A stretch of 64,000 bases of DNA from DASXRC01 sp036506795 (GCA_036506795.1 DASXRC010000230.1:7359-71358); one strand, 5' to 3'; counted from the stretch's first letter, positions 16,764-25,327 are shown. Made by a program: numbers and translations. Notes: generated from the letters alone by a model not told the origin.

Positions 16764-17827
16764 ATCTCGAGGAAGACCTCCGCCGCACGCTCGCCGATGA
16801 GCGCATCGCACTGCCCGGCTGGCCGGATCCGGTCACCCAGGTGCGGGACGGCATCCGCCGCCGCCGACGCCGCGCGGTCATCGTCGCCGCCCTCGCGGCC
16901 GTGGCCGCCGTCGCCATCGGTACACCCACCACACTGCGCCTGGCCGCTGCTCCGGGTGGTCCGCCGCCCGCCGAGCCCGTCCCGTCGCCCTCGGTGATCC
17001 CGTTTGTGGCCATCCCGACCCCACCGGCGACGACCGAACCGTCTTCGCCGCGACCGACCGAGGCGCCGTGCGCGTCGGATCAGCTCGGTCCTCCCACGAA
17101 GGTCTGGTCCGAGGGCGCCGCCGGCCACACGTTCACGACGATCGAGGTACGCAACTCCGGAGCCCGCTGCACTCTCGCCGGCACGCCGTCGGTGGTGGCA
17201 ACGGACAAGAAGACCAACCGCCGAGCCACGGTCCCGACGCTGCCGGCCTCCTACGGAGCCGACAGCGAGGGGCGGGAGTACCCCGCCACGGTCTACCCCG
17301 GCGATGGCGCGCGGGTCGAGATCGTCACCGCCATGGGCTGTGCCGGCGGCGCCGACCCGGCCATCTACATCGACGTGGCGCTCCGGTACGCCGGCGGCGA
17401 GCATCGGGTGGACACGCTCGAACTCCAGACCACCTGTCAGATCGAGGTGGGCCGGTGGTACCGCGAACTACCGGCCGCCGCGACCCCGCCGCCTCGGTTC
17501 GCGACCCTTCTGGTCTCGCTGGAGGCGCCGGGTTCGGTTCGCGCCGGCACGAACGTGAACTTCGTCGTTGTGCTGACCAACCCGACCGGTGAACCGATCT
17601 CGCTCGATCCCTGCCCGTCGTACACGATGAACTTCGGGAAGTTCAGCTACGCGTACGGTCAGCTCAACTGCCTCGTCGATCAGGTCCCGCCGCATCAGTC
17701 CGTACGCTTCGCCATGATCCTGCCGATCTCCGCCGAGACCGCGGACAAGCCGGACCACGTCACCTGGGGCTTCCTCAACGACGATGGTGACGCCCCGTAC
17801 GCGTCGGCGCCCGTGCGCCTCGAGTGA
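16760..17827 (+). CDS. Single-pass membrane protein with DUF4232-like extracytoplasmic domain, coupled to the sigma factor
   Basis: 355 residues from GTG 16760, overlapping the sigma-factor stop by four bases. The first ~35 residues (NLEEDLRRTLADERIAL) are cytoplasmic, followed by a basic RRRRRR patch and a hydrophobic helix (about 38-60). After a Pro/Ser/Thr-rich linker the extracytoplasmic part has a CASDQL start and VEVRN-type Cys/Gly pattern like DUF4232, then a second beta-rich domain with two Cys. The position and topology are those of an anti-sigma factor, but the short cytoplasmic part shows no zinc-binding HxxxCxxC, so it may regulate by a different contact or only be a co-expressed envelope protein. 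Confidence 0.7.
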   Translation: MNLEEDLRRTLADERIALPGWPDPVTQVRDGIRRRRRRAVIVAALAAVAAVAIGTPTTLRLAAAPGGPPPAEPVPSPSVIPFVAIPTPPATTEPSSPRPTEAPCASDQLGPPTKVWSEGAAGHTFTTIEVRNSGARCTLAGTPSVVATDKKTNRRATVPTLPASYGADSEGREYPATVYPGDGARVEIVTAMGCAGGADPAIYIDVALRYAGGEHRVDTLELQTTCQIEVGRWYRELPAAATPPPRFATLLVSLEAPGSVRAGTNVNFVVVLTNPTGEPISLDPCPSYTMNFGKFSYAYGQLNCLVDQVPPHQSVRFAMILPISAETADKPDHVTWGFLNDDGDAPYASAPVRLE

Positions 17828-17868
17828 CCCGGCCCGCGTTCATCAATCGGCGTTTCGGGGTGCCCCGG

Positions 17869-17874
17869 TACCCT
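17869..17874 (+). promoter_or_regulatory. Candidate -10 box (TACCCT), leaderless
   Basis: TACCCT lies exactly seven bases before the GTG start of the DedA gene, with no ribosome-binding site between. Confidence 0.4.
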
Positions 17875-17881
17875 GGTCGCC

Positions 17882-18613
17882 GTGGACACCGCCGAGAAGA
17901 CCCGGGCCGTATCCGAGCAGCTCGCCGTCAATCCGCTCGACCCGAAGGAGCTCGTGCAGACCTTCGGGCTGATCGGTGTGTGGGCGATCCTCTTCGCGGA
18001 GACCGGCCTGCTCATCGGGTTCTTCTTCCCCGGCGACTCGTTGCTGTTCCTCGCCGGTGTGGCCGCCTCGCCGGTCGCGGACGCGATCCTCGGCCAGGGG
18101 GCCCGGATGTCCCTCGCCGGCCTGCTGATTGGCGCTCCGATCCTGGCAATCGCGGGAGCCCAGCTGGGCTACTACCTCGGTGTGCGGTATGGCCGGAAGA
18201 TGTTCGATAGGCCGGAGTCGCGGCTGTTCAAGCGGGAGTACGTCGAGAAGGCGGAGTACTACTTCAACAAGTTCGGCCCGGCCAAGGCCGTCGTGCTCGC
18301 CCGGTTCATCCCGATCGTGCGGACGTTCCTGAACCCCGTGGCCGGAGTCCTCGAGATGCCGGCGCGTGAGTTCCTGTTATGGAACATTGTCGGCGGCGTG
18401 CTGTGGACCGATGGGGTCATCCTTGCCGGCTACTACCTCGCCGACCAGATCGTCAAGGTCATCCCGCCCGAGAGGATCGACAGCTACATCCTGCCGGTCG
18501 TCGCCCTGATCGTCCTGATCTCGGCCTTGCCGATCTTCATCGAGGTCGTGCGGGACCGGCGCGCACGGCGTCGCGACGCGGTCGACTCGTCGTACGCCGG
18601 CCGCCACCGTTGA
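17882..18613 (+). CDS. DedA-family membrane protein
   Basis: 243 residues from GTG. Typical DedA (SNARE-associated/VTT) features: FAETGLLIGFFFPGDSLLF, AGAQLGYYLGVRYGR, then FIPIVRTFLNPVAG with the conserved Arg and Pro, and a C-terminal pair of helices. DedA proteins are undecaprenyl-phosphate or phospholipid flippases or affect membrane homeostasis. Five to six helices are predicted. The gene contains a TTA leucine codon (within EFLLWNIV), rare in this genome type. It stands alone between the sigma operon and the convergent VWA gene. Confidence 0.92.
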   Translation: MDTAEKTRAVSEQLAVNPLDPKELVQTFGLIGVWAILFAETGLLIGFFFPGDSLLFLAGVAASPVADAILGQGARMSLAGLLIGAPILAIAGAQLGYYLGVRYGRKMFDRPESRLFKREYVEKAEYYFNKFGPAKAVVLARFIPIVRTFLNPVAGVLEMPAREFLLWNIVGGVLWTDGVILAGYYLADQIVKVIPPERIDSYILPVVALIVLISALPIFIEVVRDRRARRRDAVDSSYAGRHR

Positions 18614-18649
18614 GCCGGTCATTGCTCCGCCCGGCCGGTTGGCCCTCGG

Positions 18650-20374
18650 CTACCGCAGCAGGGCCTGGAGGAAGATCGAGCCGATCTCGGCCGGGTCGCG
18701 GACCTCGAACGCGTGGCCGCCGGTCGTCAGCGCGAGCGCTTCCAGCTGCTGCATGTCGACGTCGGGTCCGACCCCGAGCAGGATGACGCGGATCGGCCGG
18801 GTGATGTCCGTCAGCGACTCGAGCTGTTCCTGCGTCTGCTTGAGGCCGAGGCCGCCGGGCTTGTTGCTCTTGCCGTCGGTGAACACCACGATCGTGTTGG
18901 AGAGCTTGGGCTCGTAGCCCTGCTTCATGACCTTGTACGCGTCGAGCAGCGTTTCGAACAGCGCGCAGGTGTTCGTGGGCACCGGCTGCGCCCCGTTGAT
19001 CGCGGCGGTGATCCGATCGCGCTGGGTCTGGTTCAGGGGGCCGATCGGCACGACCTCCCGATCGTCCTTGGGACCGTCAAGTCCGGCCGCGTACGCCCAC
19101 ATGCCGAGCCGGCTGTCGTTCGTGAACAGCTTCAGGCCGTCGGTGGATGCCCGGCGCAGCACGTTCAGGCGTACCTCGGTGTTGCCGTTCGGGCCCGTCA
19201 TCGTGCTGCCCATCGACTGCGTCACGTCCACCAGCGCGAGCACGCGCGACGCGGTCTTCGCCGCCACCCACACGCCGAGGACCGCGCGGAGCTGCTCGAC
19301 CTCGTTGAGCGGCTTGATCTCGGCCGGAGCCGACGTGACGCCGTGACCGGTCGGGAAGCCCTTGCCCGCCACCCCGTCCGCGGTCCGCAGACCGTGTTTG
19401 GCCAGGACGTCCGCGTAGTTCCCGCCGATGAGCGCGGCGCGGAAGCGTACGGCCGCCTGGAACACGTTGCGCGGCTTGCCGTTCAGGATGGCGTACGGGA
19501 AGTCGAGTGCCGGCGCGGACACGATGGGAACGGCCGCGATCGGCGCCGCGGGATTGCCGGCATCGTGTCGGGCCACGGCCTGCTCGCTCAGCGGCGCCGC
19601 GTTGACCCCCTGGCCGAACGACTTCAGCAGTGCCGCCGGGTCCGCCGCGGGACGGCCGATCTGACGGAACGCGCCGACGAGGTTCTTGAGGTCACTCTGG
19701 CTCTTGACCAGCGCTTCGTGCAGCACGAGCGCGCCGACGAGGCTGGCCGTGTCGCGGCGCGGCTCGGCGATGCCCAGCCGCAGCGCGGGCGCCTCGTCGG
19801 CGTGCGCCGGGGTCAGCAGCGGCCTCAGAGCGTCCGGGGTCAGGCGTGCGCCACCATCGCCGCCGAGCTTGGCCGCGTCCGCCTCGCTCACCCCGAGGAC
19901 GACGGGACTGGCGGCGATCGAGGGCGTGTCGATGTCGAACGCGTTCTTGTCAACGCTCTGCACGCGGCTCAGCCAGAACACCGAGTCGGGGATCCAGACC
20001 GCGGGGATGTCGGACTCGCTGGGCGTGGGCGCCGGGTCGGCCGCCACGTCGATGGGGCCGCCGGCGCGGGTGCCCAGCGAGCTCGCCATGTCGGCCGGCG
20101 CCCTCTCGGCGATCTCGACTCTGATGCATCCGCCGCTGATCTGCGGAGTCGACTCGGTCCAGCGGGCGGCGATGTCCCGCAACGCCGGAGCGATCGCGGG
20201 GTCCGCGGCGACGCTGAGACGGATTCCGCCCGTGCTGCACCCGTCCGCGTCCGCCGCCACCGTCTGCACCGCGATCGCCGTCAGCGCCACGAGCCCGGCC
20301 ACGCCGAGGACCGCAACGGGAGTACGCAGGGACCGCCGGGCCCGCGCGCCCGCCGGGCGATGGCGTCCAGACAC
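18650..20374 (-). CDS. Solute-binding-like domain plus von Willebrand factor A domain protein, membrane-anchored
   Basis: 574 residues from GTG 20374. An N-terminal hydrophobic segment (about 20-40) is a signal anchor. Residues ~45-350 resemble a periplasmic substrate-binding protein (type II: IAARWTESTPQISGG, VAADPAPTPSESDIPAVWIPD). Residues ~375-574 are a VWA domain, with the MIDAS start DVTQSMGS (near 383), and the Thr/Asp positions in VVFTDGKSNKPGG. In the MIDAS the usual DxSxS is DVTQS, a common conservative change. VWA domains bind metal and protein ligands. It is likely an extracytoplasmic binding protein whose partner is unknown. Confidence 0.8.
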   Translation of the reverse strand: MSGRHRPAGARARRSLRTPVAVLGVAGLVALTAIAVQTVAADADGCSTGGIRLSVAADPAIAPALRDIAARWTESTPQISGGCIRVEIAERAPADMASSLGTRAGGPIDVAADPAPTPSESDIPAVWIPDSVFWLSRVQSVDKNAFDIDTPSIAASPVVLGVSEADAAKLGGDGGARLTPDALRPLLTPAHADEAPALRLGIAEPRRDTASLVGALVLHEALVKSQSDLKNLVGAFRQIGRPAADPAALLKSFGQGVNAAPLSEQAVARHDAGNPAAPIAAVPIVSAPALDFPYAILNGKPRNVFQAAVRFRAALIGGNYADVLAKHGLRTADGVAGKGFPTGHGVTSAPAEIKPLNEVEQLRAVLGVWVAAKTASRVLALVDVTQSMGSTMTGPNGNTEVRLNVLRRASTDGLKLFTNDSRLGMWAYAAGLDGPKDDREVVPIGPLNQTQRDRITAAINGAQPVPTNTCALFETLLDAYKVMKQGYEPKLSNTIVVFTDGKSNKPGGLGLKQTQEQLESLTDITRPIRVILLGVGPDVDMQQLEALALTTGGHAFEVRDPAEIGSIFLQALLR

Positions 20375-20550
20375 CGGGTGCTCCCTGGGGTTGGGCGGTC
20401 ATCGCACCGGCTCCGACGAGCGACGACACACCGAGAAGCTTCCGCGCCAGCCTAGGGTGCATTCCGGCAACCGCAAGGGGACGGAAGCGGCGTACCGGGC
20501 ACGGTCGAAAATGTCACCGAATGCCGCTTACTCAGTGTCATCGGTGGGTT

Positions 20551-21231
20551 TCAAACGGCGATCGAGGGGTCGTTCGAAAGGCCGTCGACGAACTCGGCCG
20601 GGCACTCGGGCAGCGTCGCCAGGGCCCCAATGGCGTACGCCCGGTACGTCATCTGCGCCGCCTCCTCGAGGTTGCGGGCCCGTCGGTGCGCCATCTCAAC
20701 GCCGTCGCCGAGCACCGAGCACCCGTGGTGGGCGAGCACGATGCAGTCCGCCCCGCCGGCTGCGGCCCCGGCCGCCGCGGCGGCGAGCTCGGGAGTCCCC
20801 GGCGGGTGGAACGGGGTCGTCACGACCGTGCGCAGGTACGCGGCGTGGTCCGTCGTCACCAGCCGGATCCGTTCGCCGAGCGCGTCGAGGAGCACCACCG
20901 TCTGCGGATGCAGGTGCACGATGGCGTTGACATTCGGGCGGGCCTGGTACGTGGCCAGGTGCAGCGCCAACTCGGTGGTCGGAGGCGGCACGCGCCGGCC
21001 GGCCAGATCCAGCCCGTCCGGCACCGGCGACCCGGTCGAAATATTGACCTTGACGAAGGACGGTCGCTCGAGTCGGTCCAGCCAGGTGCCGGCGGCGGTC
21101 ACCCAGCAGACGTCCTCGCCCGGTTCGCGGGCGGACAGGTTGCCGCCGGAGCCCACGACGAGGCCCGCGCGGACGACGTCGTACCCGACATTGGCAAGTT
21201 GATCGCGCAGGTCGCCGCCGACGTAGTTCAC
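20551..21231 (-). CDS. Class II aldolase/adducin-family protein (fuculose-1-phosphate aldolase-like)
   Basis: 226 residues from GTG 21231 behind GAGGAGACCG. The zinc-dependent aldolase pattern is present: GSGGNLSAR near residue 30, HLHPQ (HxH) near 105, and AHHGCSV near 170 with the third His. The proton-donor Glu is in TTELALHLATY. Length and spacing match L-fuculose-phosphate aldolase, L-ribulose-5-phosphate 4-epimerase and methylthioribulose-phosphate dehydratase; sequence alone does not choose between them. There are no sugar kinase or isomerase genes nearby. Confidence 0.85.
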   Translation of the reverse strand: MNYVGGDLRDQLANVGYDVVRAGLVVGSGGNLSAREPGEDVCWVTAAGTWLDRLERPSFVKVNISTGSPVPDGLDLAGRRVPPPTTELALHLATYQARPNVNAIVHLHPQTVVLLDALGERIRLVTTDHAAYLRTVVTTPFHPPGTPELAAAAAGAAAGGADCIVLAHHGCSVLGDGVEMAHRRARNLEEAAQMTYRAYAIGALATLPECPAEFVDGLSNDPSIAV

Positions 21232-21354
21232 CGGTCTCCTCTGCGGCCACCGGTGAGCCGGCCACAGGTCACCCGGCTGCCGACCGCAGGCCGTGGCTCG
21301 GCTCGCCCGGAAGCCTGCCTGGTTGCAGAGCGTGACGCCGGGACGGCGCCGAAC

Positions 21355-21732
21355 TCAGCGGGCCCTCTTGGTCGCGCGCTTCCGCGGCGGGGTCAGCAGG
21401 TCCGCGATCGTCCCGATCGCGGCGGGCACCAACCGGTAGTACGCCCACACGCCCCGCTTCTCCCGCTCGAGCAGCCCTGCCTCGGTCAGGATGCGCAGGT
21501 GGTGGCTGACGGTCGGCTGCGACAGGCCAAGCGGAGCGGTGAGGTCACACACGCACGCCTCGCCCTCCGGAGCCGACTGGATGAGGCTAAGCAGCCGCAG
21601 TCGGGCCGGATCGGCGAGCGCCTTGAGCACCCCCGCGAGTCGCTCGGCGTCGGCTCGTTCGATCGGCTCGCCGGCCAGCGGCGAGATCTGAGGCATGGTC
21701 ATCTCGGCCAACGCAGTTCCCACGTACTCCAT
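21355..21732 (-). CDS. ArsR/SmtB-family winged-helix regulator
   Basis: 125 residues from ATG 21732 (AGGTGG lies upstream). The winged-helix core ADPARLRLLSLI, LGLSQPTVSHHLRILTEAGLL and RRGVWAYYRLVP is unmistakable. The CVC pair in EACVCDLT matches the ELCVCDL motif of As/Sb-sensing ArsR proteins (alpha-3 site), so it could sense thiophilic metal. A third cysteine, often found next to CVC, is not visible, so sensing may be weaker or different. No arsenic resistance gene is adjacent. It lies 58 bp downstream of pyrE on the same strand, with an AT-rich palindrome in between. Confidence 0.9.
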   Translation of the reverse strand: MEYVGTALAEMTMPQISPLAGEPIERADAERLAGVLKALADPARLRLLSLIQSAPEGEACVCDLTAPLGLSQPTVSHHLRILTEAGLLEREKRGVWAYYRLVPAAIGTIADLLTPPRKRATKRAR

Positions 21733-21780
21733 CCTTCCACCTACAGCATCGATCCGGCTGCATACCAGCAGGTCCGAACC

Positions 21781-21792
21781 GACAAATTTGTC
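21781..21792. promoter_or_regulatory. Perfect 12-bp AT-rich palindrome, candidate ArsR operator
   Basis: GACAAATTTGTC straddles the end of pyrE and lies 49 bp upstream of the ArsR start. AT-rich palindromes stand out strongly in this high-GC sequence. ArsR-type proteins bind imperfect 12-2-12 repeats and are usually autoregulated. Confidence 0.45.
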
Positions 21793-22330
21793 AGCCTACT
21801 AAGCCGAGGTCAGCCAACGTAAAGGCCGCACGATACGGCAGCCCAGCGGCGTGCACCGCGTCACCGGCCCCTCGATCAACAATAACCGCAACGCCCACCA
21901 CGTCGGCGCCGTTATCCCGCAACGCCTCGACCGCGGTCAGTACGCTACGCCCCGTAGTCGACGTGTCCTCCACGGCGAGCACTCGACGGCCCGCGACGTC
22001 TGGCCCCTCGATCCGCCGCTGTAGGCCGTGCGCCTTCTCGGACTTGCGCACCACGAAAGCGTCGAGCGGGGCGCCGGCGGCCGCGGCCGCGTGGAGCATG
22101 GCCGCGGCCACCGGGTCCGCACCGAGCGTCAGCCCGCCGACCGCCGCGTAGTCCCAGTCCGCCGTGAGATCACGCATGACCCGGCCGACGAGCGGCGCCG
22201 CCTCGTGGTGCAGCGTCACCCGGCGCAGGTCGATGTACCAGTCCGCCTCGCGACCCGACGACAGCACGACCCGACCGTGGACCACGGCCAGGTCAGTGAC
22301 GAATTTACGCAGGTCGTCATCGTCGGCCAT
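21791..22330 (-). CDS. pyrE: Orotate phosphoribosyltransferase
   Basis: 179 residues. It makes orotidine 5'-monophosphate from orotate and PRPP in pyrimidine synthesis. The PRPP motif VLAVEDTSTTGRSVL (phosphate-binding loop) is near residue 120, and the catalytic-lysine region VRKSEKAHGLQ is near 100. Length matches the actinobacterial family. The last ~35 codons are richer in A/T third positions (GTT ATT GTT GAT CGA, TTA GTA) than the rest of the gene and its neighbours. The ArsR gene follows on the same strand. Confidence 0.95.
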   Translation of the reverse strand: MADDDDLRKFVTDLAVVHGRVVLSSGREADWYIDLRRVTLHHEAAPLVGRVMRDLTADWDYAAVGGLTLGADPVAAAMLHAAAAAGAPLDAFVVRKSEKAHGLQRRIEGPDVAGRRVLAVEDTSTTGRSVLTAVEALRDNGADVVGVAVIVDRGAGDAVHAAGLPYRAAFTLADLGLVG

Positions 22331-22402
22331 GGCGTCGAGGGTACATACCGATTCTGTGAATCGAAGCGAAAGCCCAAGGTCCCGCCGTCGGCCCCGAATC
22401 GG

Positions 22403-23221
22403 TCATCGCTCCGTGCGGCCGATCCGACCGCGCGCGTCGCGGGCGCCGGCGCGCATGAGTGCCCGGGGGGTGTGTCGAATCCCGAACGCGGCGAGCTTGT
22501 ACCGCCAGTCGGGCACGCTCACGCGCTTACCCCGGGCGAGATCCCGCATCGCGTCCCGCACCACGTCGTCGGCGTCCAGCCACATCCATCGCGGGGTCTT
22601 CGACATGTCGATGCCGGCTCGCTGGTGGAACTCGGTGCGCGTGTAGCCGGGGCAGAGCGCCATCACCCGTACGCCGAACGGCCGGACGGCCTCGCCGACG
22701 GATTCGCTGAAGTTGATTACCCATGCCTTGGAGGCTGGATAGGTCGAGCCGGGCATCACGGGGCCGAAGCCGGAGACCGAGGCGACGTTCACGACCGCGC
22801 CATGGCGCCGCTCCACCATCCCCGGCACCGCGGCGTGTGTCAGCCGCATCACGGCGTGCACGTTGAGGTGAAGCAGCTGCTCCTCGTCGTCCATTGTCGA
22901 CCGGAGGAACGAGCGGTTCAGCGACAGGCCGGCGCTGTTCACCAATAGGTCGACCGGGGCGTTGGCGTCACCGAGGAGGCCTTCGACGCGAGCGCACCCG
23001 TCCGGCGTGGACAGGTCGGCGGCGAACGGCCGCACCGTGACGCCGTGACGGCCGGAAAGCTCGGCGGCGGACGCGGCGAGCCGCGCCCCGTCGCGTGCGA
23101 CCAGGACGAGGGCGTAGCCCTCGATTGCGAGCCAGCGCGCGAACGCGGCGCCGATGCCGGACGTAGCGCCCGTGACGAGTGCTCGCCTTCCTCCGGTCGG
23201 GCGGTCGGACTCGTCGGACAC
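22403..23221 (-). CDS. Short-chain dehydrogenase/reductase
   Basis: About 272 residues from GTG 23221, with a GAGGTG site eight bases upstream. A further in-frame GTG at 23230 overlaps the upstream gene's stop as GTGA, so a start there is also possible. SDR landmarks: TGATSGIGAA (NADP-binding loop), LLVNSAG, ASVSGFGPV and catalytic YPASK. The C-terminal segment lacks an obvious membrane helix. It is most like classical SDRs that act on lipid or steroid-type ketones, but the substrate is unknown. It ends an operon with two proline-rich membrane proteins. Confidence 0.85.
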   Translation of the reverse strand: MSDESDRPTGGRRALVTGATSGIGAAFARWLAIEGYALVLVARDGARLAASAAELSGRHGVTVRPFAADLSTPDGCARVEGLLGDANAPVDLLVNSAGLSLNRSFLRSTMDDEEQLLHLNVHAVMRLTHAAVPGMVERRHGAVVNVASVSGFGPVMPGSTYPASKAWVINFSESVGEAVRPFGVRVMALCPGYTRTEFHQRAGIDMSKTPRWMWLDADDVVRDAMRDLARGKRVSVPDWRYKLAAFGIRHTPRALMRAGARDARGRIGRTER

Positions 23222-23226
23222 GGGCG

Positions 23227-23964
23227 TCACCTCACGTCGGCGCTGGGGGGCGGAGGCTGCCACTGCGGGGCAGCGGGTTTGCGGAAGAACGCATTCGCGG
23301 CGGGCAGCGCCAGTAGCGCGGCCACCGCGACGTAGCCGAGCGCCTGGCCCACCGACAGGACCACGCTGAGGGCGGTCCACCAGCCGGGGGACGCGTCGGC
23401 CAACGCCCGACCCAGGTCTTCGGCGGTGCGGTTGTCGCCGCTGCTGAATGCCGCGTTGTTCTGCGCGATCGCGCCGAACAGCCCGCAGCAACCGAAGAGG
23501 ACGCCGAACCCAGTCAGGACCCAGGTCGCGATTCGGCTGCCGTTGCTGCCCCGCAGGTCGCCGAGCGCCAGGCCAATCAGCACCAGCGCCAACACGATGC
23601 CGATGACCGCCACGACGACCGAGACGACCTGGATGGCCGTCGCCGTGTCGTCGATCTCCGACGCAGTGGCGTCGGTGTGCGCCGCCAGCTCCCGGAACCG
23701 GTCCACGAACCCGTTCATCATGGCCAGCGTCGTGATCGCACCGACCAGCCCCAACAGAGCCATCAGGATCATCAGGCCGCCGGCGAGGCTGACGACGGCC
23801 GGCCGCGGGCCCCCCGCGGCCGCCGACGGTGGCCCGGGCGGAGGTCCGGACGGCACCCCGGGCGGCGGTCCCGGCGGGGGGCCGGGTGGCATTCCCGGCG
23901 GGGGGCCGGGTGGCATGGCGGGCGGTTCGGGCGGCGTGGGCGTCGCCGGCGGTTGGTACGACAT
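23227..23964 (-). CDS. Membrane protein with N-terminal proline-rich tail (paralogue of the next gene)
   Basis: 245 residues from ATG 23964. Residues ~4-50 are almost only Pro/Gly/Met (GPPPG repeats; the DNA here has tandem 24-bp repeats around 23870-23925). Four hydrophobic segments follow (near 60-85, 110-130, 150-170, 210-230), with the conserved GDNRTAED and ANAFFRKP segments. It is clearly homologous to the 278-residue protein upstream (same FFRKP motif, same order of helices), but there the proline-rich tail is C-terminal. Function unknown; Pro-rich tails often bind SH3/WW-like or cell-wall partners. Confidence 0.65.
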   Translation of the reverse strand: MSYQPPATPTPPEPPAMPPGPPPGMPPGPPPGPPPGVPSGPPPGPPSAAAGGPRPAVVSLAGGLMILMALLGLVGAITTLAMMNGFVDRFRELAAHTDATASEIDDTATAIQVVSVVVAVIGIVLALVLIGLALGDLRGSNGSRIATWVLTGFGVLFGCCGLFGAIAQNNAAFSSGDNRTAEDLGRALADASPGWWTALSVVLSVGQALGYVAVAALLALPAANAFFRKPAAPQWQPPPPSADVR

Positions 23965-23989
23965 GTCGCTCTGCGTCGCTGACTCGCCG

Positions 23990-24826
23990 TTAGCCGCGAG
24001 GCTCGGCGCCGCCCTCCGACGGAGGCGGCGTACCAGGCTGGGCCGGCGGGGCACCCGGTGGGGCCGGTGGGGCACCAGGTGCGGCCGGTGGGGTTCCGGG
24101 CGGGGGTGGCGGCGTTCCCGGCGGTGGCGGCGGCGTGCCCGGAACCGGCGGGTATCCCTGGTCCGGCTGCTGGCCGGCCACCGGCGGATAGCCCGGTGCC
24201 GGCGGGTAGCCGGCCGCACCCGGATAGCCGGGCGCACCGGGGTAGCCCGGCGGGACCCAGGCCTCCTGCGGCTTGCGGAAGAACTCGTTCGACGGCGGCA
24301 GGGCGAGCAGAATCAACGCGGTCAGCACCGCGAGCAGTCCCACGATGGGAAGGCCGATCGACAGCGGCCGGTACCACCCCGGCAACGCGTCCTCAAGCCG
24401 GCGCCGAAGCTCGTCGGGGTCTGGCATGTTGTCGCCGTTACGGCCGGCGCCGACCGAGCTGAACGTCTGGCCGAAGAGCCCGCCGCCGAAACAGCACAGC
24501 GCCGAGATGCCGCCGAGCACCCACGTGACGATCCGGGACGGGTTGCGGCCCCGGCCGTTGAGGATGCCCAGCACAACGAACGCGCCACCGAACAGCACGA
24601 AGAAAACGGCGCTCAGAACGGAGAAGGCCGTAACGAAGCCCTCGGTCCCCGCTGCATCGGTGCCCCGGTACACGTCGCGGTAGACATCCGTCACGGTGCC
24701 CATGACGGAAAGCGTGGTGATTGCGTCAACCACCATGAGGGCGGCCACGATGAACAGCAGCCACGTGGAGACGGTGACGGTCGCGGGCCGTGGCCGGGCG
24801 GCGGCCGCGGACGTGGGGTCGGACAC
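23990..24826 (-). CDS. Membrane protein with C-terminal proline-rich tail (paralogue of the previous gene)
   Basis: 278 residues from GTG 24826, behind AAGGGAGCACC. A short N-terminal cytoplasmic stretch precedes four membrane helices (about 20-40, 65-90, 100-120, 155-175). SNEFFRKPQE ends the membrane part and corresponds to NAFFRKP in the neighbour. The last ~95 residues are GYP/PPG repeats. Only 25 bp separate its stop from the next start, so the two paralogues and the SDR form one operon. Tandem duplication followed by relocation of the proline-rich tail would explain the pair. Confidence 0.65.
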   Translation of the reverse strand: MSDPTSAAAARPRPATVTVSTWLLFIVAALMVVDAITTLSVMGTVTDVYRDVYRGTDAAGTEGFVTAFSVLSAVFFVLFGGAFVVLGILNGRGRNPSRIVTWVLGGISALCCFGGGLFGQTFSSVGAGRNGDNMPDPDELRRRLEDALPGWYRPLSIGLPIVGLLAVLTALILLALPPSNEFFRKPQEAWVPPGYPGAPGYPGAAGYPPAPGYPPVAGQQPDQGYPPVPGTPPPPPGTPPPPPGTPPAAPGAPPAPPGAPPAQPGTPPPSEGGAEPRG

Positions 24827-24911
24827 GGTGCTCCCTTCGTGAATTCGAGATCACGTTAGCGGTACGCCGGGGAGCGTGCACGCCCGACGCGGCGACCGGC
24901 CGGGGGCGGGC

Positions 24912-25289
24912 CTACTCCACTGAAAGTCCGGACAGCCGGTCGCCGACGTACTCGGAAAGGCTCGTCTTGTTCATCACGCAGCCCACGAACGTCGTTATCT
25001 CGGCGGGCTCCTTCGCGAGCGACTGCCAGGCCGCCCGGCCGGCCACCGGGTCGAGCCTCTGCATCAGCGTGGCGGCGTACACCTTTCCAGCCGGGGTCGC
25101 GTTCGCCAGCAACCACTCGATGCGCGGACGCAGCGCCGCGCCATCCCGCGCGACCGCCGCGTCGAGCGTCCGATACGCCTCCGTCACTGGGAGCACCCGG
25201 CTTATCAGGCCCACTCCGGCAAAGGCCACCAGGTCGGCGGAGACGAGCTCGCGCAGGGCCGGCGTGATCGCGTCAGCCGTGTCGGTCAT
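24912..25289 (-). CDS. Conserved hypothetical protein, alpha-helical
   Basis: 125 residues from ATG 25289. It is mostly helical with repeated Ala/Leu segments (TPALRELV, RTLDAAVARD, RPRIEWLLANATPAGKVYAATL), HEAT-like in character, and contains one Cys. The frame is open further upstream to 25379 but that part overlaps the clpB-end hairpin. It lies downstream of clpB on the same strand, beyond the hairpin, and is probably separately expressed. I do not recognise a family. Confidence 0.55.
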   Translation of the reverse strand: MTDTADAITPALRELVSADLVAFAGVGLISRVLPVTEAYRTLDAAVARDGAALRPRIEWLLANATPAGKVYAATLMQRLDPVAGRAAWQSLAKEPAEITTFVGCVMNKTSLSEYVGDRLSGLSVE

Positions 25290-25327
25290 ACCGCCCATTC
25301 TGGCCCGCGCCGCCCGGGACCACCCGA

